The translations under genes were made by a program, and so were the position numbers. 64,000 nucleotides of DNA from contig CAKTVL010000008.1 of NCBI GenBank assembly GCA_934623575.1, positions 1 to 64,000 of the forward strand. The letters are read 5' to 3'. This document shows positions 41,366-50,905 of the stretch, piece by piece. Every line of letters starts with the position of its first letter. Within the stretch, counting starts at the first letter, position 1. The stretch comes from an uncultured Oscillospiraceae bacterium. Its GTDB lineage: Bacteria > Bacillota > Clostridia > Oscillospirales > Oscillospiraceae. Under the pieces are notes generated by a model that ran no database searches, was not told the origin of the DNA, and saw only the letters and a program-made list of their open reading frames with translations.

Positions 41366-41444
41366 AATGAAAACCCTCCTTCGTTTGATTACGCTCCCAT
41401 TGTAGCGCATCCGAAGGAGGGTTTGGTCGCCTGTGGGGCGACAT

Positions 41445-41801
41445 TTATTGGGTTTTCAGACGGCTCTCCCACTCGGCTTCTTTGAAGCCGACCAGCACGA
41501 AGTCATCGCCCACCAGCAGCGGGCGCTTGACCAGCATCCCGTCTGCCGCAAGGAGCTTCAGCATCTCGTCCTCGCTCATTTGGGGCAACTTGTCCTTTAG
41601 CCCCATAGATTTGTATAGCAGACCGCTGGTGTTAAAAAACCTTTTCAGCGGCAGCCCGCTGCGCTGATGCCACGCAGACAGTTCCTCATAAGCGGGATGT
41701 TCCATTTTGATGTCCCGGAATGTATAGGAAATGCCGTTCTCGTCCAGCCACTTCTGCACCTTCTGGCAGGTGGTGCATTTGGGGTAGCAGATAAAAGTCA
41801 T
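41445..41801 (-). CDS. ArsC/Spx-family thioredoxin-fold protein
   Basis: A 118-residue protein with the ArsC/Spx/YffB fold: FICYPKCTTCQKVQKWLDEN (CxxC with the reactive first cysteine), SGLPLKRFFNTSG and DGMLVKRPLLVGDDF. It resembles YffB/arsenate reductase-like proteins of unknown substrate; there is no ars operon here. The ATG at 41801 follows AGGAG. Confidence 0.85.
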   Translation of the reverse strand: MTFICYPKCTTCQKVQKWLDENGISYTFRDIKMEHPAYEELSAWHQRSGLPLKRFFNTSGLLYKSMGLKDKLPQMSEDEMLKLLAADGMLVKRPLLVGDDFVLVGFKEAEWESRLKTQ

Positions 41802-41817
41802 GGTGTTACGCTCCTGA

Positions 41818-42624
41818 TTACAAAAGTATACTTCTTGCCCACTCCGTGCAGGCATCCGATTCCATCAATCCAAGTTCCTGCCAAATGCCCGCGTAGTATA
41901 ATCCCTTTATTGGATCCTTTGCGCCGTTCTTTCTCTTTCCGTATATGTGCTGCGTATCGTACACTTCATTCATCGCCCAAGTTGCTTTTGTTGCGCCCTC
42001 TAGCGTCAGCACACGCTTTTTGTCAAAGGGCAGCAATCCCGCTCCGGGCTTGGTGATATCCAGAGAAAGCCTCTCAGATGCTTTGAATATAACATTCGCT
42101 ATGCCGCTTGTCCGCTCATCGGTTGAATGGGGGTGCCACCACGCTTCTTTTTGTTTTTCGGGCACAGAAAGGATTTCCCCCACCTGTAGGTAGCCCCAAA
42201 TCACCTGAATATCTTTTTCACGGTAAAAATCACCGCACTCCCGCGAATACTTGTATTCCCCGTTTTTGCACTCAACAAAGTGGAAATTTCCAAAAAACAG
42301 GAAAATATCTCCCGGCGCAACGCCCAGATTCTTCAGGTAAGAAGCCGCGGCATCCCGCTGACCGAACGCCGGAAACCAGCCATCAATTTCCTTTGCACGC
42401 CGACTCAAATCCAAATCCGGGTCGACATGGCAGTGGTTCCCACCCTTATACCTCAAATCATGTAAAATCTTGGAGTATGGAATCCCATTGTAGTAAAGCG
42501 AATCATAGGTATCGGTATCCCCACTGGGAATGGGAAAGGAAATCATCGTGCCATCTTCAAAGATAGGGCTGACAATGCCGCCGTTTGCGGAATCAAATCC
42601 TTTTCGACTGAGTATAATTTTCAT
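41818..42624 (-). CDS. Nmad3-like (nucleotide-modification-associated) protein
   Basis: The 268-residue protein begins MKIILSRKGFDSANGGIVSP and includes PSGDTDTYDSLYYNGIPYSK and GDIFLFFGNFHFVE, matching my memory of the Nmad3 domain, predicted from genome context to act with nucleotide or DNA modification enzymes. No catalytic mechanism is established to my knowledge. It follows the macro-domain gene by 9 bases, placing a predicted nucleotide-modification factor amid ADP-ribose enzymes. Confidence 0.7.
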   Translation of the reverse strand: MKIILSRKGFDSANGGIVSPIFEDGTMISFPIPSGDTDTYDSLYYNGIPYSKILHDLRYKGGNHCHVDPDLDLSRRAKEIDGWFPAFGQRDAAASYLKNLGVAPGDIFLFFGNFHFVECKNGEYKYSRECGDFYREKDIQVIWGYLQVGEILSVPEKQKEAWWHPHSTDERTSGIANVIFKASERLSLDITKPGAGLLPFDKKRVLTLEGATKATWAMNEVYDTQHIYGKRKNGAKDPIKGLYYAGIWQELGLMESDACTEWARSILL

Positions 42625-42633
42625 TTCTCTTCC

Positions 42634-43623
42634 TCACGCCCCCAGTAAACTCTGGTCGAACGCGAACAGCGCCTCGTTGATCTTGAAAATGTCGTAGTCC
42701 CGCTGCATGATGAAATACTCGATGATGACATCAAACTTGCTGCTGGGGCTGAGGGCGTAGCCCGCCCGGGCGATGAGGTCGCGGGTCTCCGGCAGGCTCA
42801 GCTCAAGCGCGATGGCGAAGGCCACCGCCGTGGGCTTGGAGGGCTTGTAGTCCGGGTTGTTGCGGATTTTCGAGAACAGCTTGCGATCCACATTGGCCTT
42901 CTTGTAGACCTCGGCGTCCTTTTTGCCGCTGCGGTCGATGAGCTTCAGCAGCGTCTCCGAAAACCCGGCGTCCAAATGCGCAAGCGCCTCGTCCAGCCCG
43001 GAGGCCACCATGGGCACGTCCTCGTAGGCGGTCAGCATCCGGCTTTCGACGACGCCCATCCGGCGCATCCGCTCCCGGCGGGAATCGGTGTGGGCATCCA
43101 CATAGTGGTCGTCGATGTAGGCGGCGATATCCGCGAAAAGCTTATTGCCGATCTGGTACGCCGCGCGGTCGAAAATGACGATGTACACCGTCATGTCGTT
43201 CTCTGCGAGGAATTCACTGATGGTGTCCACCGCCACCCGGAGCGCCTGATCCTTGGGGTAGCCGAAGATGCCGGAGGAGATCAGCGGGAAGGCAACCGTC
43301 TCGCAGCCATGCTCTTTCGCCAGCGCAAGGCTCGTCCGGTAGCAGGAGACCAGCTGCTTCCGCTCGCCGTGGCTGCCGCCGTTCCACACGGGGCCCACGG
43401 TGTGGATGATGTAGCGGCACGGCAGGCGGTACGCGCCAGTGATCTTGGCCTCGCCGGTTCGGCAACCGCCCAGCGTCCGGCACTCTTGGAGCAGCTCCGG
43501 CCCCGCCGCCCGGTGGATGCAGCCATCCACGCCGCCTCCGCCCAGCAGAGATTCCTTCGCTGCGTTGACGATGACGTCCACGCTCATTTTCGTAATGTCG
43601 TTTCGAACAATTTCAAGAGGCAT
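42634..43623 (-). CDS. macro-domain (ADP-ribose-binding) protein with C-terminal HTH-like region
   Basis: Residues 1-175 are a macro domain: [54 protein letters not shown] and [16 protein letters not shown], all the ADP-ribose pocket blocks of the O-acetyl-ADP-ribose/ADP-ribosyl hydrolase type. The C-terminal 130 residues include [20 protein letters not shown] and [20 protein letters not shown], an HTH-like module seen in Clostridia homologues. The ATG at 43623 follows GAGGG. Likely removes or senses ADP-ribose. Confidence 0.9.
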   Translation of the reverse strand: MPLEIVRNDITKMSVDVIVNAAKESLLGGGGVDGCIHRAAGPELLQECRTLGGCRTGEAKITGAYRLPCRYIIHTVGPVWNGGSHGERKQLVSCYRTSLALAKEHGCETVAFPLISSGIFGYPKDQALRVAVDTISEFLAENDMTVYIVIFDRAAYQIGNKLFADIAAYIDDHYVDAHTDSRRERMRRMGVVESRMLTAYEDVPMVASGLDEALAHLDAGFSETLLKLIDRSGKKDAEVYKKANVDRKLFSKIRNNPDYKPSKPTAVAFAIALELSLPETRDLIARAGYALSPSSKFDVIIEYFIMQRDYDIFKINEALFAFDQSLLGA

Positions 43624-43654
43624 GGTTCTATCCCTCAATTCCTATCATTCAAAA

Positions 43655-43861
43655 TCAAACCAACGCGCCGTTGTCTTCCTCCTTTTCCACTTCGGACAGT
43701 TCTTCCCAATCCTTACGATTTCCGCATCTACGAAGGTAATCGTGACCGCCATCCACAGCGCACGAACCGCAGCTGCAAAACTTGAAATCATGGACAGTCT
43801 TGCTTTCAATAATGTCTCCACATTTCTTGCATCTGATCGCGTTCCTGATAATTTTCGGCAT
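43655..43861 (-). CDS. small zinc-ribbon protein
   Basis: A 68-residue protein with three cysteine pairs: IRCKKCGDIIES, FCSCGSCAVDGG and RRCGNRKDW. It starts MPKIIRNAIRCKKC with GAGGGA upstream. Such small zinc ribbons are widespread in Clostridia, role unknown. It is 2 bases after the helicase stop and is co-transcribed. Confidence 0.75.
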   Translation of the reverse strand: MPKIIRNAIRCKKCGDIIESKTVHDFKFCSCGSCAVDGGHDYLRRCGNRKDWEELSEVEKEEDNGALV

Positions 43862-43863
43862 AA

Positions 43864-46572
43864 TCAGTCCCTCTTTAGTGCATTTTTGATTTTCTCTTTT
43901 TCCCCGCTGCCATCTGTGCGGAGGCGCAGCAGCGGGACGGCGCACTTCTCCAGAATGGAGTTTTTCTTCATATCTCGCTCTGCCTGCTTGCTCCCCGCTT
44001 CGTGGAAGCCAGTCCCGTCTACTTCAATCGCCAGCACAGGTTGCTTATCCATCTGATTAAACAGCAGAAAATCCACATGGGTCAATGGATTGCGGGCATA
44101 TTTGCGTTCTCCCTCTGTCAGCGGTTCATAGTTCTTCACCAGTGTCGCAAGAGAAACATGCACTGCACAACCGATAGAGGAAAACGCCTCCTCAGACAAC
44201 ATCTCTTGAATCACAGAGTACATGAGATTCTCGGAATCGTATTCTGATATCCGCTTATGTTTTTTCAGATATGCTCTGCGCTGCTCAGCATAGCCCTGAT
44301 AGAGCATATCGAACACGGAGTAGACCTGGCTCTGGATAACCTCAAAATTGTTATATTCGATGTACCGCGTTAGGTCGCCGTAGTTGGTCTGGTCATTGCG
44401 CGGATCCTGCGATGTAACCACCGCCAGCGAATGAACTGCGCGGGAAACTGCCACATTCAGCATGTGGGGATCATCCACGAAATCCGTGATGACATTGTCG
44501 ACTGAGGTCAGAATGATAGCATCTTGTTCTCGCCCCTGAAACTTGTGGACGGTGTCCACCTCATAAGTATCTCCCAGTTGCTTACGAATGGCTGTCACCT
44601 GATCCCGATACGGCGTAATAATGCCGATGCTCTGGAAATTCTGCTGATGCAGCCGCGGAAGTACCTCCTGCTGGATGACATCAATCTGTCGCTGGTTGAG
44701 ATGCCCACGGGCGTGATTACCGGCAATCGTCCGGTACATGGTCAACACATCCGGCTCATCATGGTCTTTTGTCATAACGATCAGCTGTCCGTGGTAGAAC
44801 TTCTGATTGCAAAAATTGATGATTTTCGGGTGACAGCGGTAGTGTTCCCGCAGCAGCGTAACAGGTGCATCCTGCCATATTTCCAATGCAGAGGACAGCA
44901 AACTGTGGGTAGAAAAGCGATAACGCTCATCCAAGGAATGCTTTTGCCAAATGGCATCGCTGGTGCGAATGTCATCCTCCGTCAGCACATTGGGGAGCTG
45001 CTTCAAGTCCCCGACAATCACGATATTCCGCGCACAGGAAAATGCCAGCACCCCTGTGGCTAAATCGACCTGTGAGGCTTCATCCACGATTAAATAATCA
45101 TAGATATGATCGATGCTCAGCGTTCCCTTGATGGAATAGGTCGTGCTGAGCACCACCGGGTACTCACGGGTAAACTCCGCGGAATTCCGGCGGAAATCGT
45201 TCTTTTCAAAGCATCGCCTATTATTCCGCCAATGATACCGTGTTGCCAGCTCCGCCCGGAACAGCCGCAGGGACTTTTGTGTGAGTTCGTCCAGCTTCGC
45301 GTCGAAAGCGTAGCGCTCCAGCTTTCGGTTCAATTCCTGCTTTTCGGCCTCCAGTTCCCGCCTCTTTACGAAATAGAATTGGTTTTGCAAATAGGGAATG
45401 ACCTGTTCTGGGGAGCGGATAAACAATTTGAGCGCATTACGGTTGAATCGGAACATGATGGAGATTTTTTGCAACAGGCTCAAGCGAGTCTCACGCTCTG
45501 CGTGCTGTTCAAATTCCATCCAAAGCGCAAGGATCTTCTGCGAGGACAGCTTGTCCATGCTATCCATTGGCACATCGCTGTAACTTGCGTAATATTCCTC
45601 AAAATAATGCTGCTCCGGGTTTAGCCGCAAGAACTCCTGATCAATTTCCGCAATGCGGTTCTTGGCATTGAGCATTTCATTTAGCTCTTTGGAAAGCGCA
45701 GTTGTTTCCTGATCCAACTGCTGCCGTTGCTCCGGCAGCATCTCCCAATCGCTCATATCTGGATAGACACCGGTCTGAGCCTCCAGAAACTTTTGCTTGT
45801 TGGCAAGGCTCCCGAGAAACGCAGTCAGAAAGTCAACATTCTTCTTTTCCAGCTTTTCCGCCACATTGTGCGTTGCAGAGTTGTTGTTAGATACGACCGC
45901 CACGGTTTTCCCGCTCCGAACCACATTGGCAATGATATTCAGGATCGTCTGTGTCTTTCCAGTACCCGGAGGCCCCTGAATGATGCTGATTTTGGAAGAA
46001 AGCGCCCGCTCCACCGCCAGTTTCTGACTTTGGTTCAAGCCAAACGGATAGATCACCGCCTCCGGCATCTGGGGCATTTTGACGTCTTTCTGCGGTGCAA
46101 GATAGCTTGCCAACACGGTATCCTCGCTGACCTGCTGGATCTTGTCATACTGCATGCTTAGAATGTTGATACCGTTTTCCGCCACCAGACTGATTGCAGC
46201 GGCAGTCTCCTTGAAATATTGGAATGTTTCTTGATTTTTACCGTCTGTCAGGCAATTTTGCTGGAACTGCACTTCGCTCCTGTGGAATGATAAATCTCTC
46301 TTTCCGTTGCGGACAATACGATAATACCCACTGAAGTCGAGAATCTCATCAATTCCGCTGATGGTCTGCCCATTTGCGGTGACAATCACCCGTGCAGGGT
46401 CGATTTTCTTTTGCAGGGGTAGGATCTCCACATTGCTACGCTGAAAGCTGTATGTCTTATTGGGCGCACTGGTATAGACGACCTCACACTTCCCGTCATG
46501 GAACTGAAAGCTCGCGACCGAGTCCGTCTGGTCTTTTCCTTTTATGATGATTAAGCGCTTTCGTGCGTCCAT
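43864..46572 (-). CDS. UPF1-like superfamily I helicase with DUF2726-like C-terminal domain
   Basis: The 902-residue protein has an SF1 helicase core: IIQGPPGTGKTQTILNIIAN (Walker A 200-207), LIVDEASQVDLATGVLAFSC (DEAS), VGDLKQLPNV, REHYRCHP and VDTVHKFQGREQDAIILTSV, LNVAVSRA. The last 120 residues (THVDFLLFNQMDKQPVLAIE followed by VDG and QAERDMKKNSILEKC) form the nuclease-like DUF2726/Vsr-type domain. Helicases of this layout are frequent in anti-phage islands. The ATG at 46572 follows GGGAG; it lies 30 bases after the DUF3427 helicase gene. Confidence 0.88.
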   Translation of the reverse strand: MDARKRLIIIKGKDQTDSVASFQFHDGKCEVVYTSAPNKTYSFQRSNVEILPLQKKIDPARVIVTANGQTISGIDEILDFSGYYRIVRNGKRDLSFHRSEVQFQQNCLTDGKNQETFQYFKETAAAISLVAENGINILSMQYDKIQQVSEDTVLASYLAPQKDVKMPQMPEAVIYPFGLNQSQKLAVERALSSKISIIQGPPGTGKTQTILNIIANVVRSGKTVAVVSNNNSATHNVAEKLEKKNVDFLTAFLGSLANKQKFLEAQTGVYPDMSDWEMLPEQRQQLDQETTALSKELNEMLNAKNRIAEIDQEFLRLNPEQHYFEEYYASYSDVPMDSMDKLSSQKILALWMEFEQHAERETRLSLLQKISIMFRFNRNALKLFIRSPEQVIPYLQNQFYFVKRRELEAEKQELNRKLERYAFDAKLDELTQKSLRLFRAELATRYHWRNNRRCFEKNDFRRNSAEFTREYPVVLSTTYSIKGTLSIDHIYDYLIVDEASQVDLATGVLAFSCARNIVIVGDLKQLPNVLTEDDIRTSDAIWQKHSLDERYRFSTHSLLSSALEIWQDAPVTLLREHYRCHPKIINFCNQKFYHGQLIVMTKDHDEPDVLTMYRTIAGNHARGHLNQRQIDVIQQEVLPRLHQQNFQSIGIITPYRDQVTAIRKQLGDTYEVDTVHKFQGREQDAIILTSVDNVITDFVDDPHMLNVAVSRAVHSLAVVTSQDPRNDQTNYGDLTRYIEYNNFEVIQSQVYSVFDMLYQGYAEQRRAYLKKHKRISEYDSENLMYSVIQEMLSEEAFSSIGCAVHVSLATLVKNYEPLTEGERKYARNPLTHVDFLLFNQMDKQPVLAIEVDGTGFHEAGSKQAERDMKKNSILEKCAVPLLRLRTDGSGEKEKIKNALKRD

Positions 46573-46602
46573 AGGTGTCTCCCAAAAATCATGCAAAGTA
46601 CG

Positions 46603-49600
46603 TCAGCCCACTACCAACTTATTGGTCTTCTTCAAGAACTTCGCCGGGATTGGGCGGTCCAGCTGCCAGGTGATATTCATCGGCCTGCTGCCTGTGTGCT
46701 TCACGTAGTTCGCCGTACCCAAATAGGTGTACGCCTCCGCGCCGCCGGTCATACGGTCCGACTTAAACTCACGGACAAACAGCAGTACCTTACTGCCGCG
46801 TTCTTTATGATGGATATAGCGCTGACCGGTGGACGAATTCTCCGCCGTGGTGCTCTGGCTCTGCCAATGAAACAAGCTCTCATTGATGGAATAATCGTTG
46901 TACATGGTGGTTGGCGAATAGTCCTTGTCCGCCTTGTTCAGCGTCACAAAGAACACATCGATGTTTTTCTCCGGCAGCCACTTCACGCCCTCACGCACGG
47001 TTGCCGGTTTCATAAAGTCCATCGCCACCAACAGTTGATCGCGGGTATAGGTGCAGTGCAGATCCAACGGGCAGTCGAAGCCCAGCTCCACCGGCTCGTC
47101 GATAAAGTCGATCTGCTCGAAGCGATAGCGCAGCAGCTCCATGAGCTCACCGAGCAGAACTGTGCTGTCAGACAGGGCATAGAGGTTACTAAGCACCTCT
47201 TCGTCATCCCAGTCCTCCACAGCCTTGCCCCAGACGGTGATGTAAAACATCTGCATCATCCGCTTTTCCGCATCCGGAAGCGCTGCAAAATCAAGGTTGT
47301 CCAACCGCGGAAGAACATCCAACAGGAACGAAATCCAGCGGCGGGAATCAGCCACAGCAAGCTTTGCAAACGCTTTGGTCAGAATATCCTCCAGCGGCTC
47401 CGAAAAGTCCTCGATGGCATTCGCTCTGGCGCAAATGCGAGAGAAGGAGGAAAACTTGTAGATCGCACGTGGGTCAAGATGGTAGTAATCCAAGAAGTTT
47501 TTGAGCGTCAGCTCCAGCCCGCTGTCCTCCGCAAAGGAGGCCGCGCGAGCCACCAACCCAGCCGTATTGCCATAGGAGGCGCGGATATTCTCCAAAATGT
47601 ATTTGGCCGCCTTCTTCTCCAACTGGATATAGCAGCCCTTGGGGACGGACACAAAACCGTCCTTGATCTCCCGGCTCACGCTGCGGGTGGCATTCGACAG
47701 CAGCGCCGCAAACTTATCTTCAAAATTGTATTTTCGATTTGCCTGACCGATAAAGTCCAGCACGGTCAGACATTCCTTGTCCTCGGATAGACGCAGACCG
47801 CGTCCCAGCTGCTGTAAGAAGATCGTCAGCGATTCGGTAGGACGTAAGAACAGAACGGTATTGACTTCCGGAATATCCACGCCTTCGTTGTAGATGTCCA
47901 CAACGAAGATAAAACGAACTTCGCCAGTTACCAAACGCTGCTTGGCCGCCGACCTTTCCTCGTCCGAAGATTGCCCGGTGAGGCACATGGACGGGATGTT
48001 GTGGTCGTTAAAATAGCGGCACATAAACTCCGCGTGATCGACCGTCACGCAGAAGCCGAGGCCCTTCACCTCGTCAATGTCCGTCACATATTTCAGCAGT
48101 GCCGTCACCACATGGTCGGCGCGGCGGTCGGCAACAGCCCCGCTGAACGTGTAGATGTGCTCCAGCTCGCTCTTTTGATAGCCGCCGGCAGACCATTTGA
48201 GCGCATCCAGATCCACCGTATCGGTAACACCAAAATATTGGAACGGGCACAGGAGCTTTCGATCAATGGCTTCCGGTAGACGGATCTCAGCGGCGATACG
48301 ATTGTTGAAGTAGGGCAGGATGTTCTTGCCGTCCATACGCTCCGGAGTAGCGGTCAAGCCCAGCAGGATGCGCGGCTGGTAGTAGGACAACAACTTCTGG
48401 TAAGTCGGCGCGGCGGCATGGTGGAATTCGTCCACGATGATGTAATCATAAAAATCGGGGCTCGTCTTTTCCGTGAAGCTCTGTGAGTTGAAGGTCTGAA
48501 TGGACAGAAACAGGTTGTCGATGCTCTCCGGCTTATAGTTGCCCACAAACAGCTCACCAAAGTTTGCGTCCTTGAGCACGGCACGGAAGGTGTACAAGCT
48601 CTGCTTGAGGATTTCCTCTCGGTGCGCCACAAACAGCAGGCGGCAGGGTCTATCCGGATTCTGCTTGCGGAAGCGCTTGTAGTCCAGTGCAGAGATGACC
48701 GTCTTGCCGGTACCGGTGGCCGCCACCACCAGATTGCGCGTATAGCCACGGACAGTGCGCTCTGCCTCCAGCTTGTCCAAAATCTTCTGCTGGTAGGAAT
48801 AGGGGTTGATGTCCATGGTGTAGACGCCAGGATTGTTGGTGTCGAAATATTTTTCCGCTTTCAATGCCCGTGTCAAGCGCTCCCGCTGATCCTCCGCATA
48901 ATATTCAAATTCCCGGTCGTTCCAGTAATACTCAAAGGTAGCGGCGATCTTGTCGATGGTTTCGGGTAGGTCGCGTTTCGTTACTTTGGTGTTCCATTCA
49001 AGGCCGCTGGTCAATGCGGCATTGGACAGGTTGGACGAGCCCACATAGGCCGTCGTGAAGCCGGTTTCGCGGTAAAAGATATATGCCTTGGCGTGGAGCC
49101 GGGTCGTCTTGGTGTTGTAGCTGACCTTGATCTGCGTATTGGGCAGCTGGCGAAGTTCCTCGATGGCTTTCACATCCGTTGCGCCCATGTAAGAAGTGGT
49201 GATAATGCGAAGTTCGCCGCCGCTGTGCGTAAACTCCCGCAGCTCGTCCATGATGAGCCGCAGGCCGCTCCATTTGATGAAGGACACCAGCATGTCGATC
49301 CGGTCGGCCGAGACGATTTCCTTTTTGAGTTCTGTAAACATCTGCGGCTCATGCACGGCCCCGGTGAAAAGTGAGCTTTGTGCGATGGAGGTCTCTGGGC
49401 GCTCTATGTCCGCCGCTGTTTTTCCTACGGCCAGCCGCGGATCGGCTTCCCGCAAAAGCGCAAGAAGCTGCTCTGCCCGCCGGTCAACGCCCAGCGCGGC
49501 AAAGTCAGCTTCTTTCGTTGTATTTTGAATGAGATCAACGATCTGGTTGGTCAGCCCGATTTGGGCAGAAATATCCCCGCCGTTGTCCAGCACGTTATCC

Positions 49601-49758
49601 AAGCCCTTTTGAACCACATCTGCCAGATACTGCGCCAGCACCTTGGAGGCCTCCGCCTTGTCAATGGGCGCAACAGACTTGCGAGCCTCCGGAATCTCCG
49701 CAAGCTCGCCCGTCAAGGCGTTGTTGATGACTTGTTCGTAAAGACCGGGGTGCAGCAT
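46603..49758 (-). CDS. PLD-nuclease / SF2 helicase / DUF3427 protein
   Basis: A 1051-residue protein: phospholipase-D-like nuclease with RLHAKAYIFYRETGFTTAYV and GSSNLS (HxK at 222-224), SF2 helicase with VVAATGTGKTVISALDYKRF (from 344), DEFH (443-446), GLTATPERMDG, QQLGRGLRLSEDKECLTVLD, and a C-terminal DUF3427 domain (from about 850; GSKVLLFVREFKSD). Similar proteins occur as solitary defence candidates and in restriction-like islands. The order is intact. It follows the XRE-DUF5655 relic by 42 bases in the same direction and probably heads the run of nine co-directional genes. Confidence 0.9.
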   Translation of the reverse strand: MLHPGLYEQVINNALTGELAEIPEARKSVAPIDKAEASKVLAQYLADVVQKGLDNVLDNGGDISAQIGLTNQIVDLIQNTTKEADFAALGVDRRAEQLLALLREADPRLAVGKTAADIERPETSIAQSSLFTGAVHEPQMFTELKKEIVSADRIDMLVSFIKWSGLRLIMDELREFTHSGGELRIITTSYMGATDVKAIEELRQLPNTQIKVSYNTKTTRLHAKAYIFYRETGFTTAYVGSSNLSNAALTSGLEWNTKVTKRDLPETIDKIAATFEYYWNDREFEYYAEDQRERLTRALKAEKYFDTNNPGVYTMDINPYSYQQKILDKLEAERTVRGYTRNLVVAATGTGKTVISALDYKRFRKQNPDRPCRLLFVAHREEILKQSLYTFRAVLKDANFGELFVGNYKPESIDNLFLSIQTFNSQSFTEKTSPDFYDYIIVDEFHHAAAPTYQKLLSYYQPRILLGLTATPERMDGKNILPYFNNRIAAEIRLPEAIDRKLLCPFQYFGVTDTVDLDALKWSAGGYQKSELEHIYTFSGAVADRRADHVVTALLKYVTDIDEVKGLGFCVTVDHAEFMCRYFNDHNIPSMCLTGQSSDEERSAAKQRLVTGEVRFIFVVDIYNEGVDIPEVNTVLFLRPTESLTIFLQQLGRGLRLSEDKECLTVLDFIGQANRKYNFEDKFAALLSNATRSVSREIKDGFVSVPKGCYIQLEKKAAKYILENIRASYGNTAGLVARAASFAEDSGLELTLKNFLDYYHLDPRAIYKFSSFSRICARANAIEDFSEPLEDILTKAFAKLAVADSRRWISFLLDVLPRLDNLDFAALPDAEKRMMQMFYITVWGKAVEDWDDEEVLSNLYALSDSTVLLGELMELLRYRFEQIDFIDEPVELGFDCPLDLHCTYTRDQLLVAMDFMKPATVREGVKWLPEKNIDVFFVTLNKADKDYSPTTMYNDYSINESLFHWQSQSTTAENSSTGQRYIHHKERGSKVLLFVREFKSDRMTGGAEAYTYLGTANYVKHTGSRPMNITWQLDRPIPAKFLKKTNKLVVG

Positions 49759-49800
49759 AGTAAAATCCTCAATTTCTTCGATCGTTAGGAATTCTCAAAT

Positions 49801-50079
49801 TTAGTTTTCATCAAATGCTCGGTCGATTAGAGGCTTTGCCTTCTCGAAATCCGCACCACTTTGCAAATAGAGCTCAACCGCACCGCAGCCCCAGTGACCG
49901 ATGTTTGTAACATCTCTTGAAAAGCCTTCTTCAAATGATACAGTAGCCAGCGTGACTTCCTCATCCCGCCGCAGCCGGGTCATGGTGTTCGGCGCGATGC
50001 CTGCCGCTTTGCGCAGATCAGCCTTGCTCATCTTCTTATCGACGAGCAGCTTCCATAGCTTGTTATACGAAATAGCCAT
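49801..50079 (-). CDS. chimera: XRE N-terminus fused to a DUF5655 C-terminus
   Basis: A 92-residue frame. Residues 1-47 (YNKLWKLLVDKKMSKADLRK, NTMTRLRRDEEVTLATV) match the XRE regulators at 11160 and 30218, but stop before their LDC..DI ending. Residues 48-92 (FEEGFSRDVTNIGHWGCGAV, ADFEKAKPLIDRAFDEN) match the end of DUF5655 proteins, normally a separate family. The join is in frame, so an internal deletion of one XRE 3' end and a neighbouring gene is likely. It may still bind DNA. Confidence 0.75.
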   Translation of the reverse strand: MAISYNKLWKLLVDKKMSKADLRKAAGIAPNTMTRLRRDEEVTLATVSFEEGFSRDVTNIGHWGCGAVELYLQSGADFEKAKPLIDRAFDEN

Positions 50080-50192
50080 TTCCGTTCGATTTCCGGCTAC
50101 AAATATTGTTCTTATTATACATCTTTCTCGACCACAAGACAAGAGAGCTTCGCATCGCGTTGCGAAGGGGAAAAACGGCGTCTAACCTGCAC

Positions 50193-50242
50193 TTGACTTT
50201 CTGTCAAAAGCGTCTATAATATAACTAACGAATATTAGTTAG
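50193..50242 (+). promoter_or_regulatory. promoter and operator of the TetR gene
   Basis: TTGACT (50193-50198), 16 bases, TATAAT (50215-50220), then CTAACGAATATTAGTTAG (50225-50242), an 18-bp palindrome with one mismatched pair. This is the expected autoregulatory site of the TetR protein. Confidence 0.8.
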
Positions 50243-50254
50243 CGAGGCGTGATG

Positions 50255-50905
50255 ATGAAGCAGGAAGATACGAAGCAGAAGATTTTGGACAAAGCCTTGG
50301 AGCTGTTTTCCACGCAGGGCTATGATTCCGTCAGCGTGGGCGAGATCGCAAAGGCGGTGGGCATCAAGGCACCTTCCCTCTACAATCACTTTCCCAGCAA
50401 GCAGGCGATTTTTGACGCCATTGTGGAATCCACGGCGGCGCAGTATGAAGCGGATACGGACAAGATCGACATCCATGTACAGAACGCGAAGCAGGACATC
50501 CCCGTTTTTACGGAGATCACCGCCGACGCGCTCTTCGAAAAGGTGCGGCAGATATTCGAATACTCTCTCCATAATGAAACGATCAGCCGGTTTCGCCGCA
50601 TGATGACCATCGAGCAGTTCCGCTCACCGGAGCTGGCGGCGCTCTATTCCCGGCGATATGTGGAGCGCATTTTGCGCTATCACGCCGGTATCTTCCGGGC
50701 GCTGATCGCCTCCGGCGAGATCTGCGCAGAGGATCCGGACGCGCTGGCCATGATGTACGTTTCGCCTGTGCTGACGCTCATCGGCATCTGCGACCGCCAG
50801 CCGGAAAGAGAGCCTGAGTGTCTGGAAAAGCTCCAAAACCATGTGCAGCTCTTTTTTCGCATGGTTCATGGCAGCAGCGCGCAAAGGGGTGAAGGTCATG
50901 AGTAG
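50255..50905 (+). CDS. TetR/AcrR-family regulator
   Basis: A 216-residue protein with the TetR HTH (ILDKALELFSTQGYDSVSVG, EIAKAVGIKAPSLYNHFPSK) and a helical ligand-binding C-terminus. Adjacent ATGs at 50252 and 50255 follow GAGG. It shares 8 bases with the cysteine-rich gene. Likely autorepresses from the palindrome just upstream and controls the short operon after it. Confidence 0.93.
   Translation: MKQEDTKQKILDKALELFSTQGYDSVSVGEIAKAVGIKAPSLYNHFPSKQAIFDAIVESTAAQYEADTDKIDIHVQNAKQDIPVFTEITADALFEKVRQIFEYSLHNETISRFRRMMTIEQFRSPELAALYSRRYVERILRYHAGIFRALIASGEICAEDPDALAMMYVSPVLTLIGICDRQPEREPECLEKLQNHVQLFFRMVHGSSAQRGEGHE

Noticed and set aside
46591-47790. 399-codon plus-strand open frame
   Set aside because: Wholly antisense to the DUF3427 helicase; composition follows codon positions of the real gene and no family is visible.
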